Shown: in pieces, positions 6,807 to 15,978 of the stretch
How positions within the stretch are numbered: the stretch's first letter is position 1
Layout: every line of letters starts with the position of its first letter
Assembly: GCF_012910805.1 (NCBI RefSeq)
Contig: NZ_WTVK01000003.1
Location: forward strand, 62,001 to 126,000
DNA length: 64,000 nt
Direction: 5' to 3'
DNA from: Aromatoleum evansii
GTDB lineage: Bacteria > Pseudomonadota > Gammaproteobacteria > Burkholderiales > Rhodocyclaceae
Notes under the pieces: generated by a model
Database searches by the model: none
Seen by the model: only the letters and a program-made list of their open reading frames with translations
What the model was told of the DNA's origin: nothing
Translations under genes and position numbers: made by a program

Positions 6807-8867
6807 ATGCCCTCGCTGCAATCCTTCCTGCCCGGCAAATACCGCGTGCTCGTCATTGCCGTTGCTGCTTTCTTTTTCGTGAGCGTCGGGGTCTATACGC
6901 TCAACTACGTCCTGCTGCAGAACGTCGAGCGCGACGCCAGGGGCATCAACGCAGGCGGCAAGTTGCGCGGCTACTCGCAGCAGCTCGCCAAGGCGGTGCT
7001 GACACTATCGCATGAATCCGCTGCGGGCGACCCGATACAGACCAGCCAGGCGCAGATCTCGGAGGCATACCTGGCCTTCGACCTGGCGCTCGCCGAAGTG
7101 CAGGCCTTTGCGGCGGAATCGCAGGACGGCCCAGCGCTCGAGCTGGCGAACAAGCTCGACCGACAGTGGCAGCCGTTGCGGGATGCGGCGATCATGCTGC
7201 TGGCCTCGGCCACGCCCGAGCAGGCCGCAGTCGAGGCCGCGGCCACGCTGAGCAACACGCGCAACGTCCGCCTGCTGCAGCTCGCCGACGACCTGACGCG
7301 CGAACAGGAACGCCTCGCGGCGGATCGTGCGCGCTCGATGCGGGTGCTGCAGTCCGGCGCGATCACCGTCGCGCTGCTGATGTTCGCCTTCGTCGTGGTG
7401 CACGTTGCGCGCCGCCTGAGCCGCAGCGACCGGGAAGCGGAGCAGGCGCGGCGCGAGACGACGGACATCCTGCGCACGGTGCGCGAAGGCCTGTTCCTGA
7501 TCGACCGCAACGGCACGATCGGGACGCAGCGTTCGGAACACCTCGCCCGGGTGTTTCCCCACCCGCTGGCGCCGGGCGACAATTTTCTCGTGACCCTGGC
7601 GGCACTGGTGACGCCGGAAACGATGGACTCCGCCCGGCAGTACATCGGGCTGCTGCTCAACGAACGGGTGAAGCCGGCGCTGCTGGCCGACCTCAATCCG
7701 CTGCAGCGGGTGCAGCTCGGACAAGCCGGTGGCTCGCGCGCGAAATATCTCAGCTTCACGTTCCAGCCCGTGCGCGACGGCGCGCGGAGCGGCATCACGG
7801 GGATGCTGGTCGCGGTGGCCGACGTGAGCCAGGAAGTCAGGCTGGAACGCGAACTCGCGGACGCCGAGGAACGTGCCCGCAGCGAGGTGGCCCTGCTGCT
7901 CGACGTGCTGGACAAGGATCCGGCGGACGTGCGTCGCTTCCTCGACGACGCGCGGGCGAAGCTCGACGGACTGAACGCGGCCCTGCGCGACGTCACCCCG
8001 GACGCGCGCGCCTACCTGACGACGGTGACAAAGGTGTTCCGCGAGGTGCATTCGATCAAGGGAGAGGCGGCGGCGCTCGCGATCGGCGCGGTCGCGGCGC
8101 AGGCCCACCGCTTCGAGGACGAGCTGGGCGCGCTGCGCCATCGCAGGACGCTGACCGGCGACGACCTCATCCCGGTTGCCACCGGGATCGGCCACCTGAT
8201 GCAGGAGCTGGCGAAGATCGACGCGGTGATCTCGCGCCTCGCGGCCTTCGCGCAGCCTGCAGCCGACGCCCGCGCACAGGCCGGCGCGACCCATCCGGGA
8301 GATGACGCAGTCCTCCAGACGATGCAGCGCATCCAGCGGCTCGCGCTGGCGGTTGCATCCGACCTCGACAAGAAGGTGCGCATCGAAACCTCGCTCCCGC
8401 AGGTCGGCGCGATTCCCGAGGCGGTCCATCGCCTGTTGCGCGAAGGCCTGCCCCAGCTGGTCCGCAACGCGGTCGTGCATGGCATCGAGGCGGTGGCGGA
8501 GCGGCGGGACGCGGGCAAGCAGGAGGAAGGCCGCCTGCGCATCGAACTGGCGCGCTCGGCGGACGGGGGCCTGGAGCTCAGCGTGACCGACGACGGGCGC
8601 GGCATCGACGTGCATGCCCTGCGCCGCCGACTGACCGAAGACGGGCACCGGCCGGCCGCCGAGGTCGCCGCGATGAGCGACCGCGACGTGGTCGCAACGC
8701 TCTTCGCCCCGGGCGTCTCCACTGCGGCGTCCGTCAGCGAACACGCCGGCCGCGGCATGGGCCTCGATGTCGTCGGGGCGCTGGCACGCGAGACCGGCGC
8801 CCGGCTGAGGCTCGCGTCCACTCCGCGCGCCTACACGCGCTTCACCCTGCAATGGAGTCCCGCATGA
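6807..8867 (+). CDS. Membrane-bound CheA-like hybrid histidine kinase (PilJ/NarX-type sensor, PAS-like, HPt, HATPase)
   Basis: In this 686-residue protein, residues 14-34 form a membrane helix, followed by a type-IV-pili/NarX-like sensor region (GINAGGKLRGYSQQLAKAVL), a second membrane helix near 175-195 and a PAS-like segment (VREGLFLIDRNGTI). A CheA-type HPt motif HSIKGEAAALAIG follows with His415 as predicted phosphorylation site. The C-terminal ATPase shows the N box LVRNAVVHGIEA and the G boxes DDGRGIDV and GRGMGLDVV. No CheW-like regulatory domain follows the ATPase. The response regulator gene starts within its stop codon. It probably phosphorylates that protein. Confidence 0.85.
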   Translation: MPSLQSFLPGKYRVLVIAVAAFFFVSVGVYTLNYVLLQNVERDARGINAGGKLRGYSQQLAKAVLTLSHESAAGDPIQTSQAQISEAYLAFDLALAEVQAFAAESQDGPALELANKLDRQWQPLRDAAIMLLASATPEQAAVEAAATLSNTRNVRLLQLADDLTREQERLAADRARSMRVLQSGAITVALLMFAFVVVHVARRLSRSDREAEQARRETTDILRTVREGLFLIDRNGTIGTQRSEHLARVFPHPLAPGDNFLVTLAALVTPETMDSARQYIGLLLNERVKPALLADLNPLQRVQLGQAGGSRAKYLSFTFQPVRDGARSGITGMLVAVADVSQEVRLERELADAEERARSEVALLLDVLDKDPADVRRFLDDARAKLDGLNAALRDVTPDARAYLTTVTKVFREVHSIKGEAAALAIGAVAAQAHRFEDELGALRHRRTLTGDDLIPVATGIGHLMQELAKIDAVISRLAAFAQPAADARAQAGATHPGDDAVLQTMQRIQRLALAVASDLDKKVRIETSLPQVGAIPEAVHRLLREGLPQLVRNAVVHGIEAVAERRDAGKQEEGRLRIELARSADGGLELSVTDDGRGIDVHALRRRLTEDGHRPAAEVAAMSDRDVVATLFAPGVSTAASVSEHAGRGMGLDVVGALARETGARLRLASTPRAYTRFTLQWSPA

Positions 8868-9235
8868 AGGCAAGGCTACTGATCGTCGACGACTCGATGG
8901 TCATCCGCAATCTGATCGCACGGCAGATGCTCGACGAGCGCCTGCCGCCGATCGACCTGGTGGGCCTCGCCGGCGACGGCGAACAGGCGCTGGCCATCGC
9001 GCTGTCGAGGAAGCCCGACTTCATCACGATGGACCTCACGATGCCCAACATGGACGGAGAGGCCTGCATCGAACGGCTCGCCGAGGTCCTGCCGGGCGCT
9101 CGCATCATGGTGGTGTCCGCCCTGAGCGACAAGGCCACGGCGCTGCGCGCCGTCAGCAAGGGGGCACACGGCTTCCTGCACAAGCCCTTTTCCGAAGAAC
9201 AACTGGTTGTCGCCCTGCTGGAGCTGATGAGTTGA
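8864..9235 (+). CDS. CheY-like single-domain response regulator
   Basis: This 123-residue receiver domain has Asp9/Asp10 in the acidic pocket, the phospho-acceptor Asp57 (MDLTMPNMDG), Ser/Thr in VVSALSDK and Lys in FLHKPF. It has no output domain, as in CheY. ATGA overlap with the kinase gene and overlap of its own stop with the next TTG start indicate a tightly coupled three-gene unit. It is the probable phosphorylation target of the CheA-like kinase and dephosphorylation target of the CheX-like protein. Confidence 0.9.
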   Translation: MKARLLIVDDSMVIRNLIARQMLDERLPPIDLVGLAGDGEQALAIALSRKPDFITMDLTMPNMDGEACIERLAEVLPGARIMVVSALSDKATALRAVSKGAHGFLHKPFSEEQLVVALLELMS

Positions 9236-9705
9236 ATTTCCGCGCGTTGAACCACGAAGACATCGAGGTCTTTTCCGAAGCCATCTCGGCCTTCTTCCTC
9301 AACATGACGCACGAATCGGCCGTCGTGCGCACCGCCTACCTGCTCGATGGCAGCTCCGCCCCCTTGTGGAGCGATTTCAACGGGGTGATCGACGTGTCCG
9401 GCGGCTTTCGCGGCAGCATCACCTTTTCGGCGCCCCACGGCATGCTGTCGCAGGTATTGCAGGCGATCGGCGAACGCGAGCATTCGGTGGACCGCTGCCT
9501 CGATGTGGTCGGCGAGATCGCCAACATGATGTCGGGCCGCGCACGCCGCCACTTCGGCGAGGAACTGGCGATCTCGCCGCCGTCGGCCCGCCTGCGCACG
9601 CTTCCGCCGTCGGTCCCGCGCGCCACGGGTGTTCCCTTCGCGATCCCGCTGCGCTGGCGCGCACACGAGGCGAACCTGGTCGTGCACCTCGACATCCGCC
9701 GCTGA
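9232..9705 (+). CDS. CheX-like chemotaxis phosphatase
   Basis: This 157-residue protein has the CheC/CheX/FliY-type pattern: GFRGSITFSAPHGML followed by a helix with VGEIANMMSG, where the Glu and Asn spaced by three residues match the phosphatase signature. It would dephosphorylate the upstream CheY-like regulator. Translation appears to start at TTG (9232), which overlaps the stop codon of the regulator gene; no better ATG is available nearby. It ends the kinase-regulator-phosphatase unit. Confidence 0.75.
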   Translation: MNFRALNHEDIEVFSEAISAFFLNMTHESAVVRTAYLLDGSSAPLWSDFNGVIDVSGGFRGSITFSAPHGMLSQVLQAIGEREHSVDRCLDVVGEIANMMSGRARRHFGEELAISPPSARLRTLPPSVPRATGVPFAIPLRWRAHEANLVVHLDIRR

Positions 9706-9845
9706 CGCGGTCGGCCTGCGGAGCCGCAGCCGGCGTTGCCGGCATGCATTTCGCCACCGACACGCCTACCATGCACGGTTCCGGAGCGACGGACGGGACC
9801 ACCGTCCCGCGCGGCCGATCAATCCCGAGCACGAGATCCCATTCC

Positions 9846-11267
9846 ATGAGCAAGCCTTCATCCGCAAGATTCCCAGTCGTCGACGCCCAGGTCTCGCCCA
9901 CCGGACGCATGGAGGTGCTGTCGCGAACGGAAGCCGCACGTCTCTCCAGCCAGGGCCAGGGCGGACTGCGGGAAACCTTCCGCAACTGCGCCCTCGCGGT
10001 GCTCAACTGCGGCAATCCGCTCGACGACGGCAAGGAACTCCTCGCGCGCTATCCGGACTTCGACATCGAGATCATCCAGCGCTCGCGCGGCATCAAGCTG
10101 GACATCCGCAACGCGCCGGCGAGCGCCTTCGTCGACGGGCTGATGATCCGGGGCATCCAGGAACACCTGTTCGCGGTGTTGCGCGACGTGGTCTATGCGA
10201 ACGGAGACACCGGCGGCGCAGCCCCCGGCCGATTCGACCTCGGCAACTCGGAGGGCATCACCGACGCGGTGTTCCACATCCTGCGCAACGCCGGGATCGT
10301 GCAGCCGGTGATCCAGCCCAGCGTCGCGGTGTGCTGGGGCGGACACTCGATCAGCCGCGAGGAGTACGACTACACCAAGCGCGTCGGCTACGAGATGGGC
10401 CTGCGCGCGCTGGACATCTGCACCGGCTGCGGCCCAGGGGCGATGAAGGGGCCGATGAAGGGCGCGACGATCGGACACGCCAAGCAGCGTATCGGCAAGC
10501 CGCGCTATCTCGGCTTCACCGAGCCCGGGATCATCGCCGCCGAATCGCCCAACCCCATCGTCAATGACCTGGTGATCCTGCCCGACGTCGAGAAGCGCCT
10601 CGAGGCCTTCGTGCGCGCGGGCCACGGCTTCGTCGTGTTCCCCGGCGGCGTCGGCACGGCCGAGGAAATCCTCTATGTGCTGGGCATCCTGCTGCATCCG
10701 GCCAATGCCGCCCAGCCCTTCCCGCTGGTGTTCACCGGGCCGAAGAGCGCCGAAGAGTACTTCCGCCGCATCGACAGCTTCATCGGCGAGACGCTGGGCG
10801 ACGAGGCGCGCAGCCGTTACCGCATCATCATTGACGACCCCGCCGCGGTCGCGCGCGAGATCCATGGCGGAATCGGCAGGGTGCGCGCCTTCCGCAAGGA
10901 ACATCGCGACGCCTATTACTTCAACTGGCTGCTGCGCATCGAACACGAGTTCCAGCAGCCTTTCCGGCCGACGCACGCGAACATGCGGCGCCTCCGGCTG
11001 CACCGCGGCGAGCCGAAGCACCTGCTCGCCGCCGACCTGCGGCGCGCCTTCTCCGGCGTCGTCGCAGGCAACGTCAAGAACGAGGGCATCCGCGAGATCG
11101 AGCAGCACGGTCCGTTCGAGATCCACGGCGATCCGGAGATCATGGGGCCGATGGACGCCCTGCTCGCCTCCTTCGTCGCGCAGGGGCGCATGAAGCTGCC
11201 GGGGACGGAATACAACCCCTGTTATCGCGTCGTACCCGGTGCGCAGGCGATCGAACCCACCGTCTGA
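9846..11267 (+). CDS. ppnN: PpnN, nucleotide 5'-monophosphate nucleosidase
   Basis: The 473-residue protein is of the YgdH/PpnN type. It carries the LOG-family signature PGGVGTAEE (around residues 268-276) for the N-glycosidic cleavage of nucleoside monophosphates to ribose 5-phosphate and base, flanked by the family-specific N- and C-terminal regions. E. coli PpnN is 454 residues and is a target of (p)ppGpp. The start MSKPSSARFP was chosen because upstream in-frame sequence overlaps the CheX-like gene and is not protein-like. It is monocistronic. Confidence 0.9.
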   Translation: MSKPSSARFPVVDAQVSPTGRMEVLSRTEAARLSSQGQGGLRETFRNCALAVLNCGNPLDDGKELLARYPDFDIEIIQRSRGIKLDIRNAPASAFVDGLMIRGIQEHLFAVLRDVVYANGDTGGAAPGRFDLGNSEGITDAVFHILRNAGIVQPVIQPSVAVCWGGHSISREEYDYTKRVGYEMGLRALDICTGCGPGAMKGPMKGATIGHAKQRIGKPRYLGFTEPGIIAAESPNPIVNDLVILPDVEKRLEAFVRAGHGFVVFPGGVGTAEEILYVLGILLHPANAAQPFPLVFTGPKSAEEYFRRIDSFIGETLGDEARSRYRIIIDDPAAVAREIHGGIGRVRAFRKEHRDAYYFNWLLRIEHEFQQPFRPTHANMRRLRLHRGEPKHLLAADLRRAFSGVVAGNVKNEGIREIEQHGPFEIHGDPEIMGPMDALLASFVAQGRMKLPGTEYNPCYRVVPGAQAIEPTV

Positions 11268-11429
11268 GCGGGCGAGACGCAGCCCTGTCACGGCGGCTGT
11301 GTTGCAGTAATGCCATGATCACCCGGCGGCATATGCCGCCGGGAAGTGCGCGGGAAATATGTTCGTAACGATTAGCGGGTAAAATTCCCCGAAAGAACAA
11401 GACCGAATAGCACCAATCCACCGACGATC

Positions 11430-11699
11430 ATGAAAAGCCACACCAAAGAGAACTTCCTGCCGGCCGAACCCGGCTTCCACCGCGAGCGTGAAGACGGCCT
11501 CTACGACCCCGTCCGTTTCGTCTTCGTGAACGACCGAATGCGCGAGCGCATCCTGATCGAGCGCCGCGCCATTCTTGACGCCCTGCCGCCGTTCAACCGC
11601 GTGCGCCAGGAGAAGATCTTCAGCAAGTACGATCCGAACGAACGCCACCGGAGCTTCCAGAATATCCTGCGCATGTACGGCCGCCCGGCCAACGCATGA
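11430..11699 (+). CDS. Small conserved-looking hypothetical protein
   Basis: This 89-residue charged protein starts MKSHTKENFLPAEPGFH and ends NILRMYGRPANA. The codon usage matches the neighbourhood and it has its own upstream region of about 160 bases and a terminator directly downstream. It has no signal peptide or membrane segment. The family was not recognised. Confidence 0.7.
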   Translation: MKSHTKENFLPAEPGFHREREDGLYDPVRFVFVNDRMRERILIERRAILDALPPFNRVRQEKIFSKYDPNERHRSFQNILRMYGRPANA

Positions 11700-11733
11700 C
11701 CGACGGTGTCGTCCGGCCCGAGCCGGACCGTTG

Positions 11734-11766
11734 AACGAAAAACGCGGCCTGGCCGCGTTTTTCGTT
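11734..11766. terminator. Bidirectional intrinsic terminator
   Basis: A perfect 16-base-pair inverted repeat (11734-11749 with 11751-11766) has A-rich and T-rich outer arms around a GCGGCC/GGCCGC core. It stands between the small plus-strand gene and the minus-strand phoX-like gene and can terminate both. Confidence 0.9.
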
Positions 11767-11806
11767 TGTGGCGCGGGCGCCGCCGGCGCCCGCCAGGACT
11801 CCCGCC

Positions 11807-13996
11807 TCAGACGCCGATACGCCCGCCGTCCGCGCGCGTGATGACAATGGTGGCCGAACGAGGACGTGACAGGCCGCCATCCGGCCAGTGGCTACCGAAG
11901 CTGCCAGCGGCGAAGTCGGGACGCGTGTCTTCGCCCGGATGCTGGATATTCACGAACAGCGCCTTGCCGTCCGGCGATTCCGCAACGCCGGTGATCTCAC
12001 ACTCCTTCGGGCCGACGAGGAAGCGCCGCAGGTTTTCCTCGCCGAGCGGCTTGCCGACGTGGGTATCGACCGTGCGCGTGCTCGTCCCGTCGCTGCTGAC
12101 GATGGACCGCGGACCGCCGTCGCCGACCTCGCCCGGCACCGCCGCGAGCAGCATGCAGTTCGTGACGTCGGTGTAGGCGCCATCGTCCGTCTCCATCCAC
12201 AGCACGCCGGTCGCCTGGCTGAACCAGAGGCCGTCGGGGCTGGAGAAGTCGTTGGCATCGGTCAGGCCGGAGATGTTCACGTTCGCCGCATCGGCCGTCG
12301 CACGCGCACCGAACAGGAACACGTCCCACCTGAACGAAGTCGCGGCGACGTCGCCACCGGCTTCCGCAAAGCGGATGATGTGGCCGTTGGGGTTGCCGCG
12401 CTGGTCCTGGCCCGTGGTCTTGCGGTCGTTGTAGAAGCGCGGATTGGCGGCATCGAGGCGCGAGAGCGGCCGGCTCGCTGCATTGGTGTTAGTGAGGGCC
12501 ATGTAGACTTCACCGTTTCGTGGATTCACGGCGCCCCATTCGGGACGATCCATCTTCGTCGCGCCGGCCGCGTCGGCCGCGAGACGGGCATGCACGATAA
12601 CGTCGGCCTGGTCGGCAAACGCATAGGCGGGGTTCGCAGGCGACACGTTGCCGACACCGAAGCCCAGCTCGACCCACTGGCCGGTGCCGTCGGCATCGAA
12701 GCGTGCGACGTAGAGCTTGCCGTCGTCGAGGTACTTGTCGCCCGCTGCCATGCCGCCGTTGGCGTCGTCCGGGTGCCACACGGCGTTCGAAACGTACTTG
12801 TAGATGTACTCGTTGCGCGAGTCACAACCCATGTACCACACCAGCGGGTGACCGACGCGAACGGGGCCCAGCCACGCGCCTTCGTGGGCGAAGCGGCCGA
12901 GCGCGGTGCGCTTCTTCGGCGTCGCCTGCGGGTCGAACGGGTCGATCTCGACGACCCAGCCGTAGGTGTTGGGCGCATTGCGATAGTCGTCGCTGCCGTC
13001 GGTCGAGGTGCCGAGCTTCATCGCGTTCCAGCGGCCGTAGAGCTCGTCCGGCGTATCGGGCGTGACGGTCGCCCACAGCTCGCGGCCGGTGCCGCGGACA
13101 CCGTAGCGGGTGAAGGCGGTCACTTCCCTGGCGCTGCGGTTCGGGTTGTCTGTTGCCTCGATGCGGCGGAAATAGCCGGCCCAGTTTTCCTCGCACGTGA
13201 GGTAGGTACCCCACGGCGTGTGTCCGCTCGCACAGTTGTTGACGGTGCCGCGCGTGCGGCTGCCGTCGGGCGAGTACTTCGTGACCATGTACGGGGTCTT
13301 GCCGGCGGGGCCGGACAGCTCCATCTCGGTCAGGGTATGGATGCGGCGATTGAAGTGCGAGTCGCGCAGGTAGCGCCATTCGCCGCCCTCGCGCGCGATC
13401 TCGACCACGCTCACGCCATGCACGTAGAACTCGCGCAGCACCTCCTCCGCAACCGTGCGCACGCCACCGACGATGGTGGGGCCGTTGGGATGCAGGAAGG
13501 CCGGCGTGATCGCTTCGTGGTTCAGGCATAGCAGGCCGCGATCCGACTCGTTCTTGTGGTGCTTGGCGTTCGGACCGAGGCCGAAGTAGTGCATGCCGTC
13601 GTGGTGATCGCCGGCGCGCAACGCGAAGCTCTCGGCCGGGTCGGTGCCGTCGTTGAGGTACTCGCCCACGCTGCTGTCGATCGGATCGCCGAGACGATAG
13701 AGGACGGTATAACGGTAACCTTCCGGTACGGATACGGCATCGGCGAGGCTCTTCGCCACCGGGTTGAAGGCGAGCTTCGGCAGCTTGCGGCCGGGAGCGG
13801 CAGCCCCCTGCGCGGATGCGGCCGCGAAAGCCGGAGAAACGCCGCCGAGCATCGCCAGCGCGGCGGTGCCCGCGCCGCCGCCAAGCAGCTGACGCCGCGA
13901 CAGGCGCGCCCGCAGGATACTGTCGAAGCCAGGATTGGTCGAGGTGTTGGTCGATTCGTCGTCGCTGTCGGGACGCAGGGTTTGCAGATCGTTCAT
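11807..13996 (-). CDS. PhoX family phosphatase/DUF839 protein, Tat-exported
   Basis: This 729-residue protein has a twin-arginine signal (LSRRQLLGGG near residue 40) and cleavage region ending AFAAAS. The mature part shows PhoX/DUF839 features: GDHHDGMHYFG, LLCLNHEAITP, a conserved ASGHTPWGTYLTCEENW and the C-terminal GEVGDGGP region. PhoX enzymes are periplasmic alkaline phosphatases using calcium and iron. The start MNDLQTL was chosen because it leaves a normal Tat leader. No Pho box was identified upstream. It is monocistronic. Confidence 0.88.
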   Translation of the reverse strand: MNDLQTLRPDSDDESTNTSTNPGFDSILRARLSRRQLLGGGAGTAALAMLGGVSPAFAAASAQGAAAPGRKLPKLAFNPVAKSLADAVSVPEGYRYTVLYRLGDPIDSSVGEYLNDGTDPAESFALRAGDHHDGMHYFGLGPNAKHHKNESDRGLLCLNHEAITPAFLHPNGPTIVGGVRTVAEEVLREFYVHGVSVVEIAREGGEWRYLRDSHFNRRIHTLTEMELSGPAGKTPYMVTKYSPDGSRTRGTVNNCASGHTPWGTYLTCEENWAGYFRRIEATDNPNRSAREVTAFTRYGVRGTGRELWATVTPDTPDELYGRWNAMKLGTSTDGSDDYRNAPNTYGWVVEIDPFDPQATPKKRTALGRFAHEGAWLGPVRVGHPLVWYMGCDSRNEYIYKYVSNAVWHPDDANGGMAAGDKYLDDGKLYVARFDADGTGQWVELGFGVGNVSPANPAYAFADQADVIVHARLAADAAGATKMDRPEWGAVNPRNGEVYMALTNTNAASRPLSRLDAANPRFYNDRKTTGQDQRGNPNGHIIRFAEAGGDVAATSFRWDVFLFGARATADAANVNISGLTDANDFSSPDGLWFSQATGVLWMETDDGAYTDVTNCMLLAAVPGEVGDGGPRSIVSSDGTSTRTVDTHVGKPLGEENLRRFLVGPKECEITGVAESPDGKALFVNIQHPGEDTRPDFAAGSFGSHWPDGGLSRPRSATIVITRADGGRIGV

Positions 13997-14120
13997 TGAG
14001 AGTTCCTCTGTGGGATTACGCGATGCCGCTCGCAGGCGCACGGTAATCTGCAGAGGTTAAGAACTCATGACACGCCCATCGCAACGAATCGGGGGATGGC
14101 AAAGGCGCCGCATTGCGGAA

Positions 14121-14459
14121 TCAATCGCTGGCGGCCAGTTCTGCCAGGCGCCGGGGTGATCCGATGGCGACGCCCAATCCCGACAGGCCCGGCCTGCCGC
14201 AGGCTTGCGCCCCAACGGCTGCAGCGAGTTCCGCCAGCTCTGGCGGAAAGTAGAGCACAAGCTCGCAATGCAGGCGGCCGAAGTTTTCGTGGCGCATCAA
14301 CACCGCCGTCGTCGCGTTCCGCTCGCGCTGCTGTTCGAAGAGCGTGCATACGCGCTCCAGCTCATCGCCGGCCAGCATTGCATCACCGAGATGTGCCGCA
14401 AACCATTGCTCCATTTCTTCCCGCCAGTTGATCCCGGGCCGCCTCCGCGGCCGATTCAT
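14121..14459 (-). CDS. Hypothetical protein downstream of a PAS protein
   Basis: The 112-residue product is of unrecognised family, with a central HCELVLYFPPELAEL segment suggesting a beta strand and helix. It starts two bases after the stop codon of the PAS gene on the same strand, so the two are probably one operon. No membrane segment or signal peptide is seen. The reading frame is open without interruption and no overlapping gene competes. Confidence 0.55.
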   Translation of the reverse strand: MNRPRRRPGINWREEMEQWFAAHLGDAMLAGDELERVCTLFEQQRERNATTAVLMRHENFGRLHCELVLYFPPELAELAAAVGAQACGRPGLSGLGVAIGSPRRLAELAASD

Positions 14460-14461
14460 GC

Positions 14462-14917
14462 CTATTTCGGCCCCGACGCACGCACCGCGGTTTCCGCTTC
14501 CAGCGCGCGGATACGCTGCTGCAACTGCCTTTCATCTTCGCGCCTCTGCGTCGCATCGCGCGCCACGGCGACCGACCCCAGCACGTCGCCGCGCACGTCC
14601 GAAACGAGCGCAAAGCTCATCTCCACATAGATCGTGGCGCCGGCGGCAGTCGTCGATCGCGTGATCACGGCACGACCGCCGAGGCGGGTACGGCCGCTGG
14701 CTACCGCGCGGTGGAACCCTTCCCAATGCGCCGCGCGCAGCCGCTCGGGAATGATCAGATCGAGGCTCTGCCCGATCGCCTCCATGTGCGGAAAGCCGAA
14801 CAGCGCCTCCGCCGCGGCATTCCAGATGCGGATCAGCCCTTCCCTGTCGGCGAAGATGACGGCGTCCGCGGTCTGTTCGACAAGCAGGCGGTTGATGTCG
14901 GTGACGTCGGTACTCAA
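14462..14917 (-). CDS. Stand-alone PAS domain protein
   Basis: This 151-residue protein is almost entirely one PAS domain: LLVEQTADAVIFADREGLIR, IWNAAAEALFGF and a PAC-like SVAVARDATQRREDERQL tail ending in a short coiled coil. There is no output domain. The start is read as TTG at 14917 because it is preceded by AGGGGAG at suitable spacing and leaves the PAS domain intact; no ATG is available. Such PAS proteins bind small ligands or cofactors and signal through partners. The 112-residue gene downstream is the obvious candidate partner. Confidence 0.75.
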   Translation of the reverse strand: MSTDVTDINRLLVEQTADAVIFADREGLIRIWNAAAEALFGFPHMEAIGQSLDLIIPERLRAAHWEGFHRAVASGRTRLGGRAVITRSTTAAGATIYVEMSFALVSDVRGDVLGSVAVARDATQRREDERQLQQRIRALEAETAVRASGPK

Positions 14918-15015
14918 CGCTGGCTCCCCTGCGGCCGCGGTACGGCAGGTCGACTGTGGATGAAGGGCATGTATTCCTCCTGCAAGGGGTGGAGACGCGG
15001 GCTCGCACGACGGAC

Positions 15016-15774
15016 TCAATCGGACTCGTCCGGGAACACCGTCCGGTACAGGCATTCGGTCGCGAACGCGGTGACGGGCAGCGTCACCGTCAGCAGCAGC
15101 GGCACGATGATCGACACGATGATCGTGCCCCCGAGCATGAGACTCCACGTGAGATTCGCCGGAATGCTGCGAAAGATCGCGCGAACGCTGGCACTCACGG
15201 CAACGACCAGGCTGGCGCGGCGCTCGATGAGCAAGGGAACGGCATAGGCGGTGATGCAGAAGGCAATCACCGCGAACAGCCCGCCCGCAACGATCGCTCC
15301 CAGGTGGAAGCGCAGGAGTTCCGTCGAAAACGGGAACAGCATCTTCCAGCCGGTGTAGCTGCGGCCCAGCATGAAGCTGTAGAGGATGCCGGCATCGGTC
15401 ATCCAGATCACGAAGAGAAACAGGCAGACGAGCACGAGGCCCCAGAGTGCAGGGGACGATCCCAGGAAACCCGCGCCGACATCCCGCCAGGTCGGTTTGC
15501 GGCCGCTGCGCCGCGCCGCCGACATGGCGAAAAAGCCTGCCAGCAGGGCCGGCGCCACGATCAGGAAACCGCCCACCAGCGGCAAGGCCATCGGGGCCAG
15601 CCCGCCCGTGGCAAGCAGGGAAACGAGCCCCACGCCGAACACGGCAAACCCGCCCGCGTACAAGAGGCAAAGGGGCGAGGTGTCGGCACACACGCGCAGG
15701 CCGCAGGATACGGCGTCCATGACCTGTGCGGGACGGATATGCCGCGGCTCGGGGCGACGATCATTCATCGACAT
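15016..15774 (-). CDS. DUF2189 family integral membrane protein
   Basis: This 252-residue protein has about six transmembrane helices (for example CLLYAGGFAVFGVGLVSLLA and LWGLVLVCLFLFVIWM) and a cytoplasmic N-terminus rich in arginine. The pattern, including WRDVGAGF and the C-terminal FATECLYRTVFPD, fits DUF2189, a family found in proteobacteria near respiratory genes but without known function. It lies about 100 bases upstream of the PAS gene on the same strand. Confidence 0.7.
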   Translation of the reverse strand: MSMNDRRPEPRHIRPAQVMDAVSCGLRVCADTSPLCLLYAGGFAVFGVGLVSLLATGGLAPMALPLVGGFLIVAPALLAGFFAMSAARRSGRKPTWRDVGAGFLGSSPALWGLVLVCLFLFVIWMTDAGILYSFMLGRSYTGWKMLFPFSTELLRFHLGAIVAGGLFAVIAFCITAYAVPLLIERRASLVVAVSASVRAIFRSIPANLTWSLMLGGTIIVSIIVPLLLTVTLPVTAFATECLYRTVFPDESD

Positions 15775-15888
15775 GGGACACCACGAAGGAGAATGCTCAT
15801 TCCATCCTAGTCCGATTCCGCCCTATGGCATCGGATGAAGGAACGGATGTGTGGAAAGTTGTGGACACGACACAAAGATGCATTTTTA

Positions 15889-15916
15889 TTGACTCTTTTG
15901 CAAGCCCCGCTATAGT
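15889..15916 (+). promoter_or_regulatory. Near-consensus sigma70 promoter for the Crp/Fnr gene
   Basis: TTGACT (15889-15894) and TATAGT (15911-15916) are separated by 16 bases, in an AT-rich stretch 60-90 bases upstream of the regulator start. It is the best-matching promoter seen in the window by eye. Confidence 0.75.
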
Positions 15917-15978
15917 CGGATTAACGGCCCTTGCACGACGTGCGTGCACGTGCCGTCAATCAACGCTCCGGGACCATC

